Positions 35,821 through 44,256 of a DNA stretch of 64,000 nt are shown piece by piece. The stretch is from the NCBI RefSeq assembly GCF_001403875.1, contig NZ_LN884299.1, forward strand, positions 1,116,117 through 1,180,116, read 5' to 3'. The position numbers and the translations under genes were made by a program. How positions within the stretch are numbered: position 1 is the first letter of the stretch; every line of letters starts with the position of its first letter. This DNA is from Paenibacillus ihumii. GTDB lineage: Bacteria > Bacillota > Bacilli > Paenibacillales > Paenibacillaceae. The notes beneath the pieces were generated by a model, which saw only the letters and a list, made by a program, of their open reading frames with translations, did no database searches and had not been told where the DNA came from.

Positions 35821-36414
35821 ATGAAAAAAGTCGGCATCATGGGAGGAGCGTTTGACCCGATCCATCTCGGCCATCTGCTGGCCGCAGAAAGGGCCCGCGA
35901 GCAGTTCAAGCTCGAGGAAATATGGTTCATGCCTTCGCATACGCCTCCCCATAAGCATCGATCCGGGGTCAGCGGCGAGCAGCGCCTAGCTATGGTGGTG
36001 GAAGCGATCGGCAGCAATCCGGCCTTTAAGCCGCTGGATATCGAGCTCCGCCGCGGGGGCGTATCGTATACGGTTGACACGATCAAAGAGCTGCGGAAGC
36101 AGTATCCCGATTTGGAGCTCTATTTCATCATCGGTGCGGACATGGTCAACTATCTTCCCAAGTGGGAAGGCATTGACGAGCTGACGGAGATGCTGACATT
36201 TATCGGGCTTCAGCGCCCGGGCAGCTTCCTCGAGCTGGATGCTCTGCCTCCGTTCATTCAGGATGCCGTCCATTTGGCGGAGATGCCTTTGGTCGATATA
36301 TCGTCCAGCATGATCCGGAGCCGGTTAGCCGCCGGTCAATCCATAAGGTACATGGTACCGGATTCTGTGTATGATTATATGACAAGGAGCGGTTTATATG
36401 GACTACACCCGTGA
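35821..36414 (+). CDS. nadD: Nicotinate-nucleotide adenylyltransferase
   Basis: Transfers AMP from ATP to nicotinate mononucleotide in NAD synthesis; cytoplasmic, 197 residues. The nucleotidyltransferase HxGH motif is in GGAFDPIHLGHLL (about 8-20) and the second signature is ISSSMIRSRL near residue 161. MPSHTPPHK and FIIGADMVNYLPKW are also typical. A GGGAGG motif lies nine bases upstream of the ATG. The end overlaps yqeK by 17 bp, showing translational coupling. Confidence 0.97.
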   Translation: MKKVGIMGGAFDPIHLGHLLAAERAREQFKLEEIWFMPSHTPPHKHRSGVSGEQRLAMVVEAIGSNPAFKPLDIELRRGGVSYTVDTIKELRKQYPDLELYFIIGADMVNYLPKWEGIDELTEMLTFIGLQRPGSFLELDALPPFIQDAVHLAEMPLVDISSSMIRSRLAAGQSIRYMVPDSVYDYMTRSGLYGLHP

Positions 36415-36973
36415 GGAATTAATGGCCATCGTGTCCGGTCAAATGCCTGAGCGGCGCTGGGCACATACGCTGGGCGTAATGGAATCGGCGGTCATGCTGG
36501 CCCGCCGCTATGGCGAAGACCCGCAGCGGGCCGACTTGGCAGCACTGCTTCACGATGTGGCCAAATATTGGCCGATGGAGCAGCAGGAGGCGGTCATCCG
36601 TGACCATCAGCTGAATATGGAGCTGCTGGATTACGATAAGCAGCTGCTTCATGCCGAGGTCGGCGCCTTTGTAGCGCAGCAGGATTACGGCGTGGAGGAT
36701 GCCGGGGTAATCGATGCGATCCGCTATCATACGTCAGGGCGCGTCGGAATGACCAAGCTGGACAAAATCATCTGCCTTGCCGATTATATCGAGCCGGGCC
36801 GGGATTTTCCGGGCGTGGACCGCATTCGCGAGCTGGCTGAACACAGCTTGGAGGCAGCGCTCGTAGCAGGGCTTGATTCGACGATTTCATTCCTGATCGA
36901 GAAACGGAAGCGTATTTTTCCGACGACGGTATTAGCGCGCAATGATTTGATTTTGCAAATAAGAAGCCAATAA
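36398..36973 (+). CDS. yqeK: YqeK, HD-domain diadenosine tetraphosphate hydrolase
   Basis: HD-superfamily phosphohydrolase of 191 residues; family members cleave Ap4A symmetrically to two ADP. The metal-binding HD pair is His52-Asp53 in LLHDVAKYW; the first His is in RRWAHTLGVMESA and a further His in YHTSGRVGMTKLDKIICLAD. It overlaps the end of nadD and is followed by rsfS, the usual order. The physical fusion of nadD and HD functions known in some bacteria is absent here. Confidence 0.95.
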   Translation: MDYTREELMAIVSGQMPERRWAHTLGVMESAVMLARRYGEDPQRADLAALLHDVAKYWPMEQQEAVIRDHQLNMELLDYDKQLLHAEVGAFVAQQDYGVEDAGVIDAIRYHTSGRVGMTKLDKIICLADYIEPGRDFPGVDRIRELAEHSLEAALVAGLDSTISFLIEKRKRIFPTTVLARNDLILQIRSQ

Positions 36974-37006
36974 AATATACATTAATCATTCAGGAGGTTC
37001 GTATGA

Positions 37007-37354
37007 ATGCCGATTTCACCTAAACAATTGTTAGATTTGGCCGTTAAGGCCGTGGACGAGAAAAAAGCCATGGACATCGTTGCGCTGGATCTGCAGGGGA
37101 TATCGCTTATTGCCGATTATTTTGTCATTTGCCACGGAAATTCAGATGTACAGGTACAATCCATCGCGACGGAGGTTCGCAATCGGGCTCAGCAGGCGGG
37201 CGTGGAGATTCGGGGAATTGAGGGGATGGATACTGCACGCTGGGTGCTGATGGATTTGGGAGATGTGATCGTACATGTCTTCCACCGGGATGAACGCGAA
37301 TATTATAATATCGAGCGGCTTTGGTCCGATGCCAAAGTCGTGGAGACGGTATGA
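37007..37354 (+). CDS. rsfS: Ribosome silencing factor RsfS
   Basis: Binds ribosomal protein uL14 and blocks subunit joining when nutrients are scarce; 115 residues. The signature AVDEKKAMDIVALDLQGISL, then DYFVICHGNS and the end VIVHVFHRDEREYYNIERLW are diagnostic. The ATG at 37007 follows AGGAGG; an ATG four bases earlier is out of frame. It overlaps the next gene by ATGA. Confidence 0.97.
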   Translation: MPISPKQLLDLAVKAVDEKKAMDIVALDLQGISLIADYFVICHGNSDVQVQSIATEVRNRAQQAGVEIRGIEGMDTARWVLMDLGDVIVHVFHRDEREYYNIERLWSDAKVVETV

Positions 37355-38283
37355 GCCTGATCGCCGGCACCATCGTAACGCTTCCCATCGATCGCGAGGT
37401 ATCCCCTTACGGTTATTTTTTGACGAACGGCATGCAGGATGTCCTGCTGCACTATTCCGAGCTCACACGTGAAGTGAAGCCGGGAGAGTCGGTGGAGGTA
37501 TTTCTGTTCTACGATACGGAGGACCGCCTTGCAGCAACGATGAAGAAGCCTTATTTGACGCTTGGCGAGCTTGCCCTTTTGGAGGTAGCGGATGTGCATC
37601 CCCGTCTTGGCTGCTTCTTGGAAATGGGACTGGGACGACAATTGCTGCTGCCGATTCGGGAGCTGCCGGAGCTGCGGGAGCTTCATCCCCAGGTTGGCGA
37701 CAGCGTCTACGTCATTATGGAGCATGATAAGCAGGGCCGCTTGAAGGCTAAGCTTGCGGGCGAGCAGGAGCTCGCTTCGAAGACTTTTCATGCACCTACG
37801 TCATGGAAGAACGAGTGGGCTGATGCTATCGTGTACAAGCCTCTGCAAATGGGCACCTTCGTCATTGTCGAGGGGGGCGTGCTGGGCTTCGGAGCGATCG
37901 GCATGATTCACTCCTCGGAACGGAGCCGGCTGCTGCGGCTGGGCGAGCGCGTCAAGGTGCGGATCACCCATGTTCGCGAAGATGGACGGGTGAACCTGTC
38001 CATGGCACCGCGCAAGGAAATTGGGCGCAAGGAGGACTCGGAACGCATTCTCGAGTTCCTGCAGGAGCGACCCGACGGAGGCATGCCTTATTCCGATTCG
38101 ACGCCGCCCGATCTGATCAAGCAGCGCTTCGGCATCAGCAAATCAGCGTTTAAGCGGGCGCTCGGCAAGCTGATGAAGGAAGGCAAGGTTATCCAGAAGG
38201 AGAACTGGACCTATCTGGTACAGCCGGAACCAGGTCAAGTCAATGGGCCGGGGACGCAGGGGCCTGATTCGAGGAAGAGCTAA
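37351..38283 (+). CDS. CvfB/YitL-like S1 RNA-binding protein
   Basis: Protein of 310 residues with tandem S1-like OB domains and a C-terminal winged helix, as in CvfB of Staphylococcus and YitL of Bacillus. Visible: an N-terminal OB fold (VSPYGYFLTNGMQDVLLHYS), a second (GCFLEMGLGRQLLLPIRELP), an S1 segment (RVKVRITHVREDGRVNLSMA), and the C-terminal helix region with DLIKQRFGISKSAFKRALG. It starts at ATG 37351 inside the rsfS stop. In B. subtilis this family is encoded elsewhere, so it is an added member of the yqe cluster here. The role in RNA turnover or virulence-factor expression is by analogy only. Confidence 0.9.
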   Translation: MSLIAGTIVTLPIDREVSPYGYFLTNGMQDVLLHYSELTREVKPGESVEVFLFYDTEDRLAATMKKPYLTLGELALLEVADVHPRLGCFLEMGLGRQLLLPIRELPELRELHPQVGDSVYVIMEHDKQGRLKAKLAGEQELASKTFHAPTSWKNEWADAIVYKPLQMGTFVIVEGGVLGFGAIGMIHSSERSRLLRLGERVKVRITHVREDGRVNLSMAPRKEIGRKEDSERILEFLQERPDGGMPYSDSTPPDLIKQRFGISKSAFKRALGKLMKEGKVIQKENWTYLVQPEPGQVNGPGTQGPDSRKS

Positions 38284-38473
38284 TTTCCTAAGACTATCTA
38301 GGGAACGGGAATCAGTAATGCAAAGCACAGCATGTGAGAGTGCATGCCGTGTGCGAGTGCAAGGAATGAATAGACCGATGCACGGAATGACAGACCGATA
38401 AGATGCTCCATCGCGCTGGTGTGAAAGTACATGGAGCAGCGATGGAGTGGATTGCAGAAAGTCAGGTGACAGC
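38284..38473. other. Gap with degenerate repeats before yqeM
   Basis: This gap holds imperfect direct repeats of about 20-23 bp (CAAGGAATGAATAGACCGAT and CACGGAATGA-CAGACCGAT) and GTGAGAGTGCAT/GTGCGAGTGCAA. No promoter or terminator is clear. The unit is unrelated to the other arrays in the window. Confidence 0.5.
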
Positions 38474-39247
38474 ATGGCAGCTTATCGTAAATTTGCCTAT
38501 GTGTATGACGAATTGATGGAAGATATGCCTTACCCCGAGTGGCTTCGTTTTGCGCGAACCGCTTGGGAGCGGCTGGGCATGCCGCGGACAGTCGTCGAGC
38601 TCGGCTGCGGCACGGGAAGCATCACGATTCCTCTGGTGAATTCGGGCTTTGAAGTAACGGCTATTGACCTGTCCGCGGACATGCTTGCCGTAGCCCGGCG
38701 CAAAATGGAAGGAAGCCCGCAGGGCGTACGGCTGTTCCGCGAAGGCAGCGTTCGCTGGGTGCAGCAGGATATGAGAGATTGGGAGGTACCGGAGCCTGTA
38801 GATTCGGTGATTTCCTTCTGCGATTGTCTGAACTACTTGCTGGAGGAAGAGGATATCATCCGAACGTTCCAACGCACGTATAACGCGCTCAAGCCGGGCG
38901 GCACCTTCCTGTTCGATGTTCATCACCCGAATACGCTCAAGCGGTATGACGAGGAGCAGCCGTTTGTTTGTGACGAGCGGTCGGTATCCTATATTTGGAC
39001 CTGTGAGCGCGATGCGGCAAGGGATGAGATTTATCACTATCTCTCCATCTTCGCCCGGGAGGAGAGCATCGGGTCCGATATATACCGCCGGTTCGAAGAG
39101 ACGCATGTTCAGCGGGCCTATGATCCGGCATGGATGAAGAGCGAGCTGCTGCGCTGCGGCTTCCGGGAGGTTGCGGTTTACGCCGACTTCGAATGGGTCG
39201 AGGCGGCCGACGATGCAGCCCGCTTGTTCTATGTCGCCGTGAAGTGA
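38474..39247 (+). CDS. yqeM: YqeM, class I SAM-dependent methyltransferase
   Basis: Methyltransferase of 257 residues, last gene of the yqe cluster. Motif I VVELGCGTGS (about 45-54) and DLSADMLAVARRK after it form the SAM pocket; SFCDCLNYLLEE and LKPGGTFLFDVH follow. The ATG at 38474 is six bases after AGGTGA; the frame is open from 38447 without a site. The substrate is unknown. In Bacillus the cluster continues with com genes, whereas here a terminator and a repeat island follow. Confidence 0.93.
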   Translation: MAAYRKFAYVYDELMEDMPYPEWLRFARTAWERLGMPRTVVELGCGTGSITIPLVNSGFEVTAIDLSADMLAVARRKMEGSPQGVRLFREGSVRWVQQDMRDWEVPEPVDSVISFCDCLNYLLEEEDIIRTFQRTYNALKPGGTFLFDVHHPNTLKRYDEEQPFVCDERSVSYIWTCERDAARDEIYHYLSIFAREESIGSDIYRRFEETHVQRAYDPAWMKSELLRCGFREVAVYADFEWVEAADDAARLFYVAVK

Positions 39248-39249
39248 TG

Positions 39250-39345
39250 GAATAAGCAAGCTTTACTGGCTTTACTACATTACTTACTTTACTAGTTTTA
39301 CTTACTTTAATAGCCTTACTGGCTTTACTAGCTTTACAGTAAGTG
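39250..39345. repeat. Degenerate TTTACTGGC/TTTACTAGC array after yqeM
   Basis: Short units CTTTACTGG, CTTTACTAC, CTTACTTTA and CTTTACTAG repeat at 8-11 bp over nearly 100 bp, immediately before the terminator hairpin. No coding potential. Confidence 0.75.
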
Positions 39346-39350
39346 TATGC

Positions 39351-39380
39351 GGGTCACCCTTTAGGGTGGCCTTTTTTTAT
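39351..39380 (+). terminator. Terminator of the yqeG-yqeM cluster
   Basis: GGTCACCCT pairs with AGGGTGGCC (one G-T pair) and TTTTTTTATT follows. Confidence 0.92.
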
Positions 39381-39439
39381 TGTCTGTTATTTTTAATTTA
39401 CAGTACCATAGAAAATTTCAAGCTGACCCATCCGTGGTT

Positions 39440-39715
39440 GCAGTGAATGAATCAATGAAACAATCAATCAATCAATCAATCTCTTGTTACTTCGAGACAA
39501 GTTGCTTTGTGATTGATGTAGGTTAGCCTACTTCGAGATGGTGCCTTGAGATTGATATTGGTTGAGTAACTTCGAGATATGTTGGTCTACGAAACCATGA
39601 TTTACTTGAATGCATGATTCGAATGCATGATTTCACGTATGCATGTATGATTTACACGTATGTATGAATGTATAATTTACAGGAATGTATGACTTCACAC
39701 AAATGCATGTTTGCT
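39440..39715. repeat. Three successive degenerate repeat tracts
   Basis: First AATC tetramers (about 39440-39482). Then three units beginning ACTTCGAGA and ending in GATTGAT.TTGGTTAG (about 39488-39590). Then ATGCATGATTT/ATGTATGATTT units of about 20 bp (39600-39712). No gene, promoter or hairpin terminator is seen in this stretch. Confidence 0.7.
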
Positions 39716-39767
39716 AACGGACACAGAATCTCTTATTTGCCTAAAAAAGGGGATTTTATGTAGACTA

Positions 39768-39846
39768 ACGGACACAGGGGACGCTATTACTCCATTTTCA
39801 CCATATATAGAGCTGATATTACTTCAATAGGGTCTTCTGTGTCCGT
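39768..39846. repeat. 79-bp inverted-repeat element
   Basis: ACGGACACAG at one end and CTGTGTCCGT at the other form a perfect 10-bp inverted repeat; the pairing continues imperfectly inward (CTATT with AATAG). A further GCTAACGGACACAG unit lies at 39714-39727 and GCGGAAC at 39880, so several arms are nested. It is non-coding and MITE- or REP-like. Confidence 0.7.
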
Positions 39847-39943
39847 AACGCGAGCAAATTGGCTTTATTTGCCCTGTTAGCGGAACGTATCGGTTCAACC
39901 CCCTAAGTTTGGACACTTTCCACATCATACTTAGGAAATCACA

Positions 39944-40870
39944 TTATAGCGCAATTTTCTTTGGGTTAATCAAGCCCGCGGTGACTAAACGCAAGTATTC
40001 CTTGGGCGGCCAATCGTAGAGACTGCCGTGGATGCGTTCTGTGTTGTAGTATCGAATAAATCGGTCGACCACTGCAAAAGCCTCTTCGTAGGTTTCAAAA
40101 CAATTCCGCTGGTAGCATTCTTGCTCTACAATGCTGTGGTACGACTCAATAAAAGCATTCTTGTTTGGCGTTTGGTTGGGGATCCTTTCATGCTCTAACC
40201 CCGCTTGCTCGCAAAAGGCATGGAACGCTTTGCTAATGAACTGCGGCCCATTATCCGTCCGGATCACCAACTTGTGTTCTTGTTCGTGGATTCTACGTTT
40301 AAAAAGCGCCTTCTGGATCGTACGCAAAATGTCTTCTGTGCTGCAGACCTTTCCACGGTAATGGGCGACAATGCTCCGGTCAAACACGTCAATGATGCTG
40401 GCCAGGTAGAAATGTCGGCGTTTGCCGGCTACGTAACCATACTTAATATCCATTTGCCATAGCTGGTTTGGTCCGCTCACAATACGGTTATTGGCGAGCT
40501 TTTTAGGTACGGGGTTTTTCAACTCTCGCTGTGGATGGAGAATCCCCATTTCTTTGCAGAGACGGTAGGTCTTCTTTTTGTTAATAATTAGCCGGTATTT
40601 TCGCCGCAACAACGTCGTCAGCTTCCGATAGCCGAAGGCAGCGTTAAGGCCTTGAATCAAGCGTCTGAGGTATCCTTTAATGCGAGCATCTCCTACCTTT
40701 TTTCCATCCTTGTCATAGGAGAAGCCTGGAACAGGCCGACCGCTGCTGACTGGCTGCTGGCGTTCAGGATGCTTTAGGCGATAGTAGTAACTTGAACGTG
40801 GGACTCCACATAGAAGGAGCACCTTTTGAACGGGATACCCTTGCTGAATCCAATAGATAGCTACTTCCAA
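39944..40870 (-). CDS. IS3-family transposase OrfB, copy B
   Basis: 308-residue DDE integrase-type transposase, identical to copy A except for Ile in ERIPNQTP. Catalytic residues lie in QMDIKYGYV, RTDNGPQF and AFIESYHS. It overlaps orfA in the -1 frame, so the working enzyme is probably the OrfAB frameshift product. The TTG start (40868-40870) would be used only if OrfB were made alone. Confidence 0.95.
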   Translation of the reverse strand: MEVAIYWIQQGYPVQKVLLLCGVPRSSYYYRLKHPERQQPVSSGRPVPGFSYDKDGKKVGDARIKGYLRRLIQGLNAAFGYRKLTTLLRRKYRLIINKKKTYRLCKEMGILHPQRELKNPVPKKLANNRIVSGPNQLWQMDIKYGYVAGKRRHFYLASIIDVFDRSIVAHYRGKVCSTEDILRTIQKALFKRRIHEQEHKLVIRTDNGPQFISKAFHAFCEQAGLEHERIPNQTPNKNAFIESYHSIVEQECYQRNCFETYEEAFAVVDRFIRYYNTERIHGSLYDWPPKEYLRLVTAGLINPKKIAL

Positions 40871-41184
40871 TCGGGATACTTTTTTTTTACCAGGTCTCGT
40901 AGAATGCTGTTCTCGAGCTCTTTTTCGCCTAGTAGCTTCATGGCATCGTTGTATTTCTTCTCTAGTTCCTTGAAATTGGCTGCATCCTGCTTCACTTTTC
41001 CTGCATCTGTTTGCTTCTTTTTCATAAGGTCACCCACCTCATCTTGATACTGGCGAACCCACTGGCTTAACGTTCTAGGAGACATTCCATGCTTCCGGGC
41101 TACTATCTCCGTCCGATAACCCGAGAGCACCTCTACCACAAGCTCCTTCTTCGTTTCATTGGGGCACCTAAATCGTCTTTTCAT
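40861..41184 (-). CDS. IS3-family transposase OrfA, copy B
   Basis: 107-residue HTH protein from the ATG at 41184 (GAGGAG upstream), with the same HTH and coiled coil as copy A. It differs at three residues in the coiled coil (Thr, Gly and Val in KKKQTDAGKVKQD). The four underlying base changes are clustered within about 20 bp. Confidence 0.93.
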   Translation of the reverse strand: MKRRFRCPNETKKELVVEVLSGYRTEIVARKHGMSPRTLSQWVRQYQDEVGDLMKKKQTDAGKVKQDAANFKELEKKYNDAMKLLGEKELENSILRDLVKKKYPDWK

Positions 41185-41261
41185 GGATTCTAACTCCTCA
41201 CTCATTTTAGTGTATCTGAGGTGGATTAGAGTGTCCAATTGGATTAGGGGGCTAAATAGGT

Positions 41262-41341
41262 ATGTCCGTTAGCACTTGAAATGACCTGGCTTGAGCGTCC
41301 CCAACCGTTTATTGGCCGAGATCATTTCAATTTTCGGACAT
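41262..41341. repeat. 80-bp inverted-repeat element at the IS edge
   Basis: The left arm (ATGTCCG, then TTGAAATGACCTGGC) matches the right arm read backwards (ATGTCCG, then TTGAAATGATCTCGGC), with a 2-3 base length difference. The first two bases belong to the IS target duplication. Non-coding, MITE-like. Confidence 0.75.
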
Positions 41342-41382
41342 CCCTCTGTGAGTCGTGTTTCTGATGATTGTCTGTTGCGGTT

Positions 41383-41505
41383 GCTGCGGTTCGCATTTGG
41401 TATGTACGTTGCTGTGGTCCGTATTTGGTTTTCACGCTGCTGCGATTCGTATTTAGTTGGAGCACTGCTGCGGTTACCATTTAGTTCGCTCGCTGCTGCG
41501 GATCG
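41383..41505. repeat. 28-bp tandem array (4.4 units)
   Basis: Four units of exactly 28 bp begin GCTGCGGTTC, GCTGTGGTCC, GCTGCGATTC and GCTGCGGTTA, each with ATTTGGT or ATTTAGT at the same place; a fifth partial GCTGCGGATCG ends it. Non-coding. Confidence 0.85.
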
Positions 41506-41568
41506 TTATGGGAATGTTGGAATAACTAGTTAATCAATGATATTTTGGCTTTGCTAAATAACAAACTT

Positions 41569-41620
41569 AGAGACACTTCTATATTACTAATCTTTATTAG
41601 TAATGCAGAGTGTTTTTTTC
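41569..41620 (+). terminator. Terminator-like hairpin before the arabino-glycan operon
   Basis: ACACT and ATTACTAAT pair with ATTAGTAAT and AGTGT, followed by TTTTTTT. No gene precedes it on this strand, so it may shield the operon from IS-driven or antisense transcription, or act as a leader attenuator. A TTGACA at 41654-41659 follows, without a convincing -10 at normal spacing. Confidence 0.65.
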
Positions 41621-41740
41621 ATTCCCAAAAAAAAGACCCTATCCCCTAAAGATTTGACATATTTTTAGGTTTCGATCATGGATAAGATGAAATCAAGCAA
41701 GTGATTGAAGAGTTTACACTAGGCGAATAAAGAGTACCAG

Positions 41741-41885
41741 AAGCACAACACGAGCACTAACACGAGCACAACACAAGCACCAACACAAGCACCAACACGA
41801 GCACCAACATGAGCACTAACACAAGCACTACATGAGCACTAACACGAGCACAACACGAGCACCAACACGAGCACCAACGCAATAC
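41741..41885. repeat. 12-bp tandem array before the binding-protein gene
   Basis: About twelve units of ACGAGCACCAAC with variants (ACAAGCACCAAC, ACGAGCACTAAC, ACGAGCACAAC) run up to about 60 bp before the ATG at 41947. It must lie in the transcribed leader if the operon starts upstream of it. Some units lose a base, so it is not a reading frame. Confidence 0.88.
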
Positions 41886-41946
41886 CAAGCATTAGGATCA
41901 TGCATCGAAAGAAGCGGGCAACTAAGACATTAAGGGGGTTAACAAA

Positions 41947-43245
41947 ATGGGGAAAAAGTTAAGAAAACCGGCAGCGCTGTTATTGTCATTATTTCTTGTC
42001 ATCGGGCTGGCAGCTTGCGGCGGTAAGGATTCGAACGGCGGCGGATCTGCTGCGGGAAACGGCGGCGGGGAGCCCTCAGGCGGGAAAAGCCAGGCCAAGA
42101 CCGATATTTTGTTCTGGAGTCCATTCTCTGGAGCAGACGGCCCGTTCATGAAGAAGATCGTAGATAAATATAATTCTTCTCAAGATCAATACAAGGTTAA
42201 TTTCGTCATTCAGCCGAACGGAGAATACTACAAGCAGCTTGACGTAGCACTCAGCACGGCGAAAGAGCGACCGGATCTCATGATTATGCACGTGGATAAC
42301 GTGCCGACTTATGTGAACAAGGATCAATTGCTGCCGCTGGATGATATTGCTTCTACAGCTGGCATTAACAAGGAGGATTACGCGGAGGCTCCGGTAGAAT
42401 ATTCGACAATCGACGGAAAATGGTATTCTATTCCGCTAGATATTCACCCGGTCATCATGTATTACAACAAAGATTTGTTCGAGCAAGCAGGCATTAATGC
42501 GCCTCCTACCAATCGGGCTGAGTTTGAGGATGCTGTTGCCAAGTTGACCGATAAAGACAAGGGCGTTTACGGTTATGTGCTTCCTACACTGTGGCCGCAG
42601 CAGTTCATTTTCCCGTCGCTGGTATGGCAAAATGGCGGGGAGCTCTGGGATGGCCAAGATGTAGCCTACAATTCCCCGGAGGCTGTAGAAATGGTGTCCT
42701 GGATGCGCAGCCTTGTTGATCAAGGTTATTCCCCGGGCAATGTTCAGCAGGACGGAGAAAATACCTTGTTCCTGCAGGGCAAGAACGCCATTCAATTCAA
42801 TGGTCCATGGATGAAATCACAGTTTGATGAAGCTGGCTTAAATTATGGCGTGGCGCCAATTCCGCAAATCGGTAAAGTTAAAGCGGCAGCTTATGCCGGC
42901 TCCCATGGCTTTGTAATCCCTAAGGCAGTAACCGACGAAGCCAAGCTGGCAGGCATCGGCGACTTCCTGAAATATGTGGCGGACAATTCGATTGAATGGG
43001 CGGAATCCGGCCAGGCACTGGCATCCAAGAAAATGACAGAGAGCGAAGAATTCCAGAAGCTTGAGGTTCAAAGCAATATTGCCAAGGGTTTTGCGGACGT
43101 TCAATTTGCACCAAACGTACTCAATTGGGGAACGATTTCCGAGCCGATCTGGGGTGAGCTGAACAATGCCCTGCTAGGCAAGAAGGATCCGCAAAAAGCG
43201 ATGGATGATGCCGTAGCCAAATCACGGCAGGCCATGAAAAATTAA
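41947..43245 (+). CDS. Extracellular sugar-binding lipoprotein (SBP family 1, CUT1)
   Basis: Solute-binding lipoprotein of 432 residues. The signal peptide ends with lipobox GLAACGG (Cys about 24), then a Gly-rich linker and a MalE-like body: ILFWSPFSGADGPFM, RPDLMIMHVDNVP, YSIPLDIHPVIMYYNKDLFE, FQFNGPWM-like QFNGPWMKSQF. AAGGGGG lies nine bases upstream of the ATG. Two permease genes follow after a stable hairpin, which would keep the binding protein more abundant than the permeases. The operon's GH43 and GH2 genes suggest an arabinose-containing oligosaccharide as ligand. It resembles the second binding protein at 47245. Confidence 0.93.
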   Translation: MGKKLRKPAALLLSLFLVIGLAACGGKDSNGGGSAAGNGGGEPSGGKSQAKTDILFWSPFSGADGPFMKKIVDKYNSSQDQYKVNFVIQPNGEYYKQLDVALSTAKERPDLMIMHVDNVPTYVNKDQLLPLDDIASTAGINKEDYAEAPVEYSTIDGKWYSIPLDIHPVIMYYNKDLFEQAGINAPPTNRAEFEDAVAKLTDKDKGVYGYVLPTLWPQQFIFPSLVWQNGGELWDGQDVAYNSPEAVEMVSWMRSLVDQGYSPGNVQQDGENTLFLQGKNAIQFNGPWMKSQFDEAGLNYGVAPIPQIGKVKAAAYAGSHGFVIPKAVTDEAKLAGIGDFLKYVADNSIEWAESGQALASKKMTESEEFQKLEVQSNIAKGFADVQFAPNVLNWGTISEPIWGELNNALLGKKDPQKAMDDAVAKSRQAMKN

Positions 43246-43263
43246 CGACCCGAAATGAATTTA

Positions 43264-43314
43264 GAAGGAGACGGGAAATAGGCGGCAGCTGCTCTCTCGT
43301 CTCCTTCGCTTTTC
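43264..43314 (+). terminator. Hairpin between binding protein and permeases
   Basis: GAAGGAGACG pairs perfectly with CGTCTCCTTC over a 24-base loop, then GCTTTT. It is probably a partial terminator or 3' stabiliser of the binding-protein message. Confidence 0.8.
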
Positions 43315-43356
43315 TAGAGCAATGAAGCAACGCCCCAGGGCGGGAGGGATAAATCT

Positions 43357-44256
43357 ATGGTGAAAAGCTGGCACTCCAAATTAACGTCATCTTTGTTCGT
43401 GCTGCCTTATTTCATTTGTTTTGCCGCTTTCTTATTGTTTCCGATACTATACGGCGTGTATATCAGCCTGCATAATTTCGAGCTGCTGTCGCCGGAGCAC
43501 GACTTTGTAGGCTTCAAGCATTATGCCACAATTTTTACACCGGGAACCTATTTAAACAGCTTGTTCTTCAACGGGTTGTGGAATACGATCCAATTCGTCA
43601 TCTACTCCGTGCCGTTGTTAATCGTGGTCGGGCTTGGACTGGCGATGCTGATACAGCATCTTCCGAGCAAGCTCCGAGGTATGTTCCGCACATTCTATTT
43701 TTTGCCATATGCTTTATCTGCATCGGTCATGTCCGTGATCTGGCTGATGATTTTCGATACGAATTCCGGGTTTCTGAACAGTCTGCTGATGAAGCTGAAC
43801 ATCCCGGCTATTCCTTGGCTGACTGATCAGCCGTGGGCCTGGGTATCACTCATTACGACCACATTGTGGTGGACGATCGGCTTCAATATGATCATTTTTA
43901 TTAATGCTTTGAATCAAGTGCCGGAGGATTTCTATGAAGCAGCCTCTCTGGATGGAGCCCATGCCTGGGATAAATTTATTCACATTACGCTGCCATCCAT
44001 CAAACCGGTCATGCTGTTCGTGATGATCACGTCGACGATCGCTTCGTTTAACGTCTTTGCCCAGCCTTTTCTGCTTACCCGCGGCGGACCGGGAGACAGC
44101 ACGAAGGTGCTGCTGATCAACGTGCTGGATCAGGCATTCATTCGTAAGGAAATCGGCTCCGCTTCGGCGATGGCCATTCTGATGGCATTGCTTATCATGA
44201 TTATATCGATTGTGCAGTTCAGACTGACTTACGGAAACAAGGGGGAAGAGTCATGA
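43357..44256 (+). CDS. ABC sugar importer permease, MalF/UgpA-like
   Basis: Permease of 299 residues with six predicted membrane spans, the first LFVLPYFICFAAFLLFPILYG. The EAA loop is YEAASLDGAHAWDKFIHITLP. GGGAGG precedes the ATG by ten bases. It overlaps the partner permease by four bases (ATGA). It moves the oligosaccharide captured by the 41947 lipoprotein; the ATPase is not encoded in the window. Confidence 0.94.
   Translation: MVKSWHSKLTSSLFVLPYFICFAAFLLFPILYGVYISLHNFELLSPEHDFVGFKHYATIFTPGTYLNSLFFNGLWNTIQFVIYSVPLLIVVGLGLAMLIQHLPSKLRGMFRTFYFLPYALSASVMSVIWLMIFDTNSGFLNSLLMKLNIPAIPWLTDQPWAWVSLITTTLWWTIGFNMIIFINALNQVPEDFYEAASLDGAHAWDKFIHITLPSIKPVMLFVMITSTIASFNVFAQPFLLTRGGPGDSTKVLLINVLDQAFIRKEIGSASAMAILMALLIMIISIVQFRLTYGNKGEES

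Larger units (their letters stand above)
39891..41259 (-). mobile_element. IS3-family insertion sequence, copy B (1369 bp)
   Basis: Same length as copy A and near-identical to it. Target duplication GTAT lies at 39887-39890 and 41260-41263. It is inserted at the very edge of an 80-bp inverted-repeat element (41262-41341). orfA and orfB are intact with the nine-A slippery run at 40880-40888. It interrupts intergenic DNA only and no gene is broken. Confidence 0.95.
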
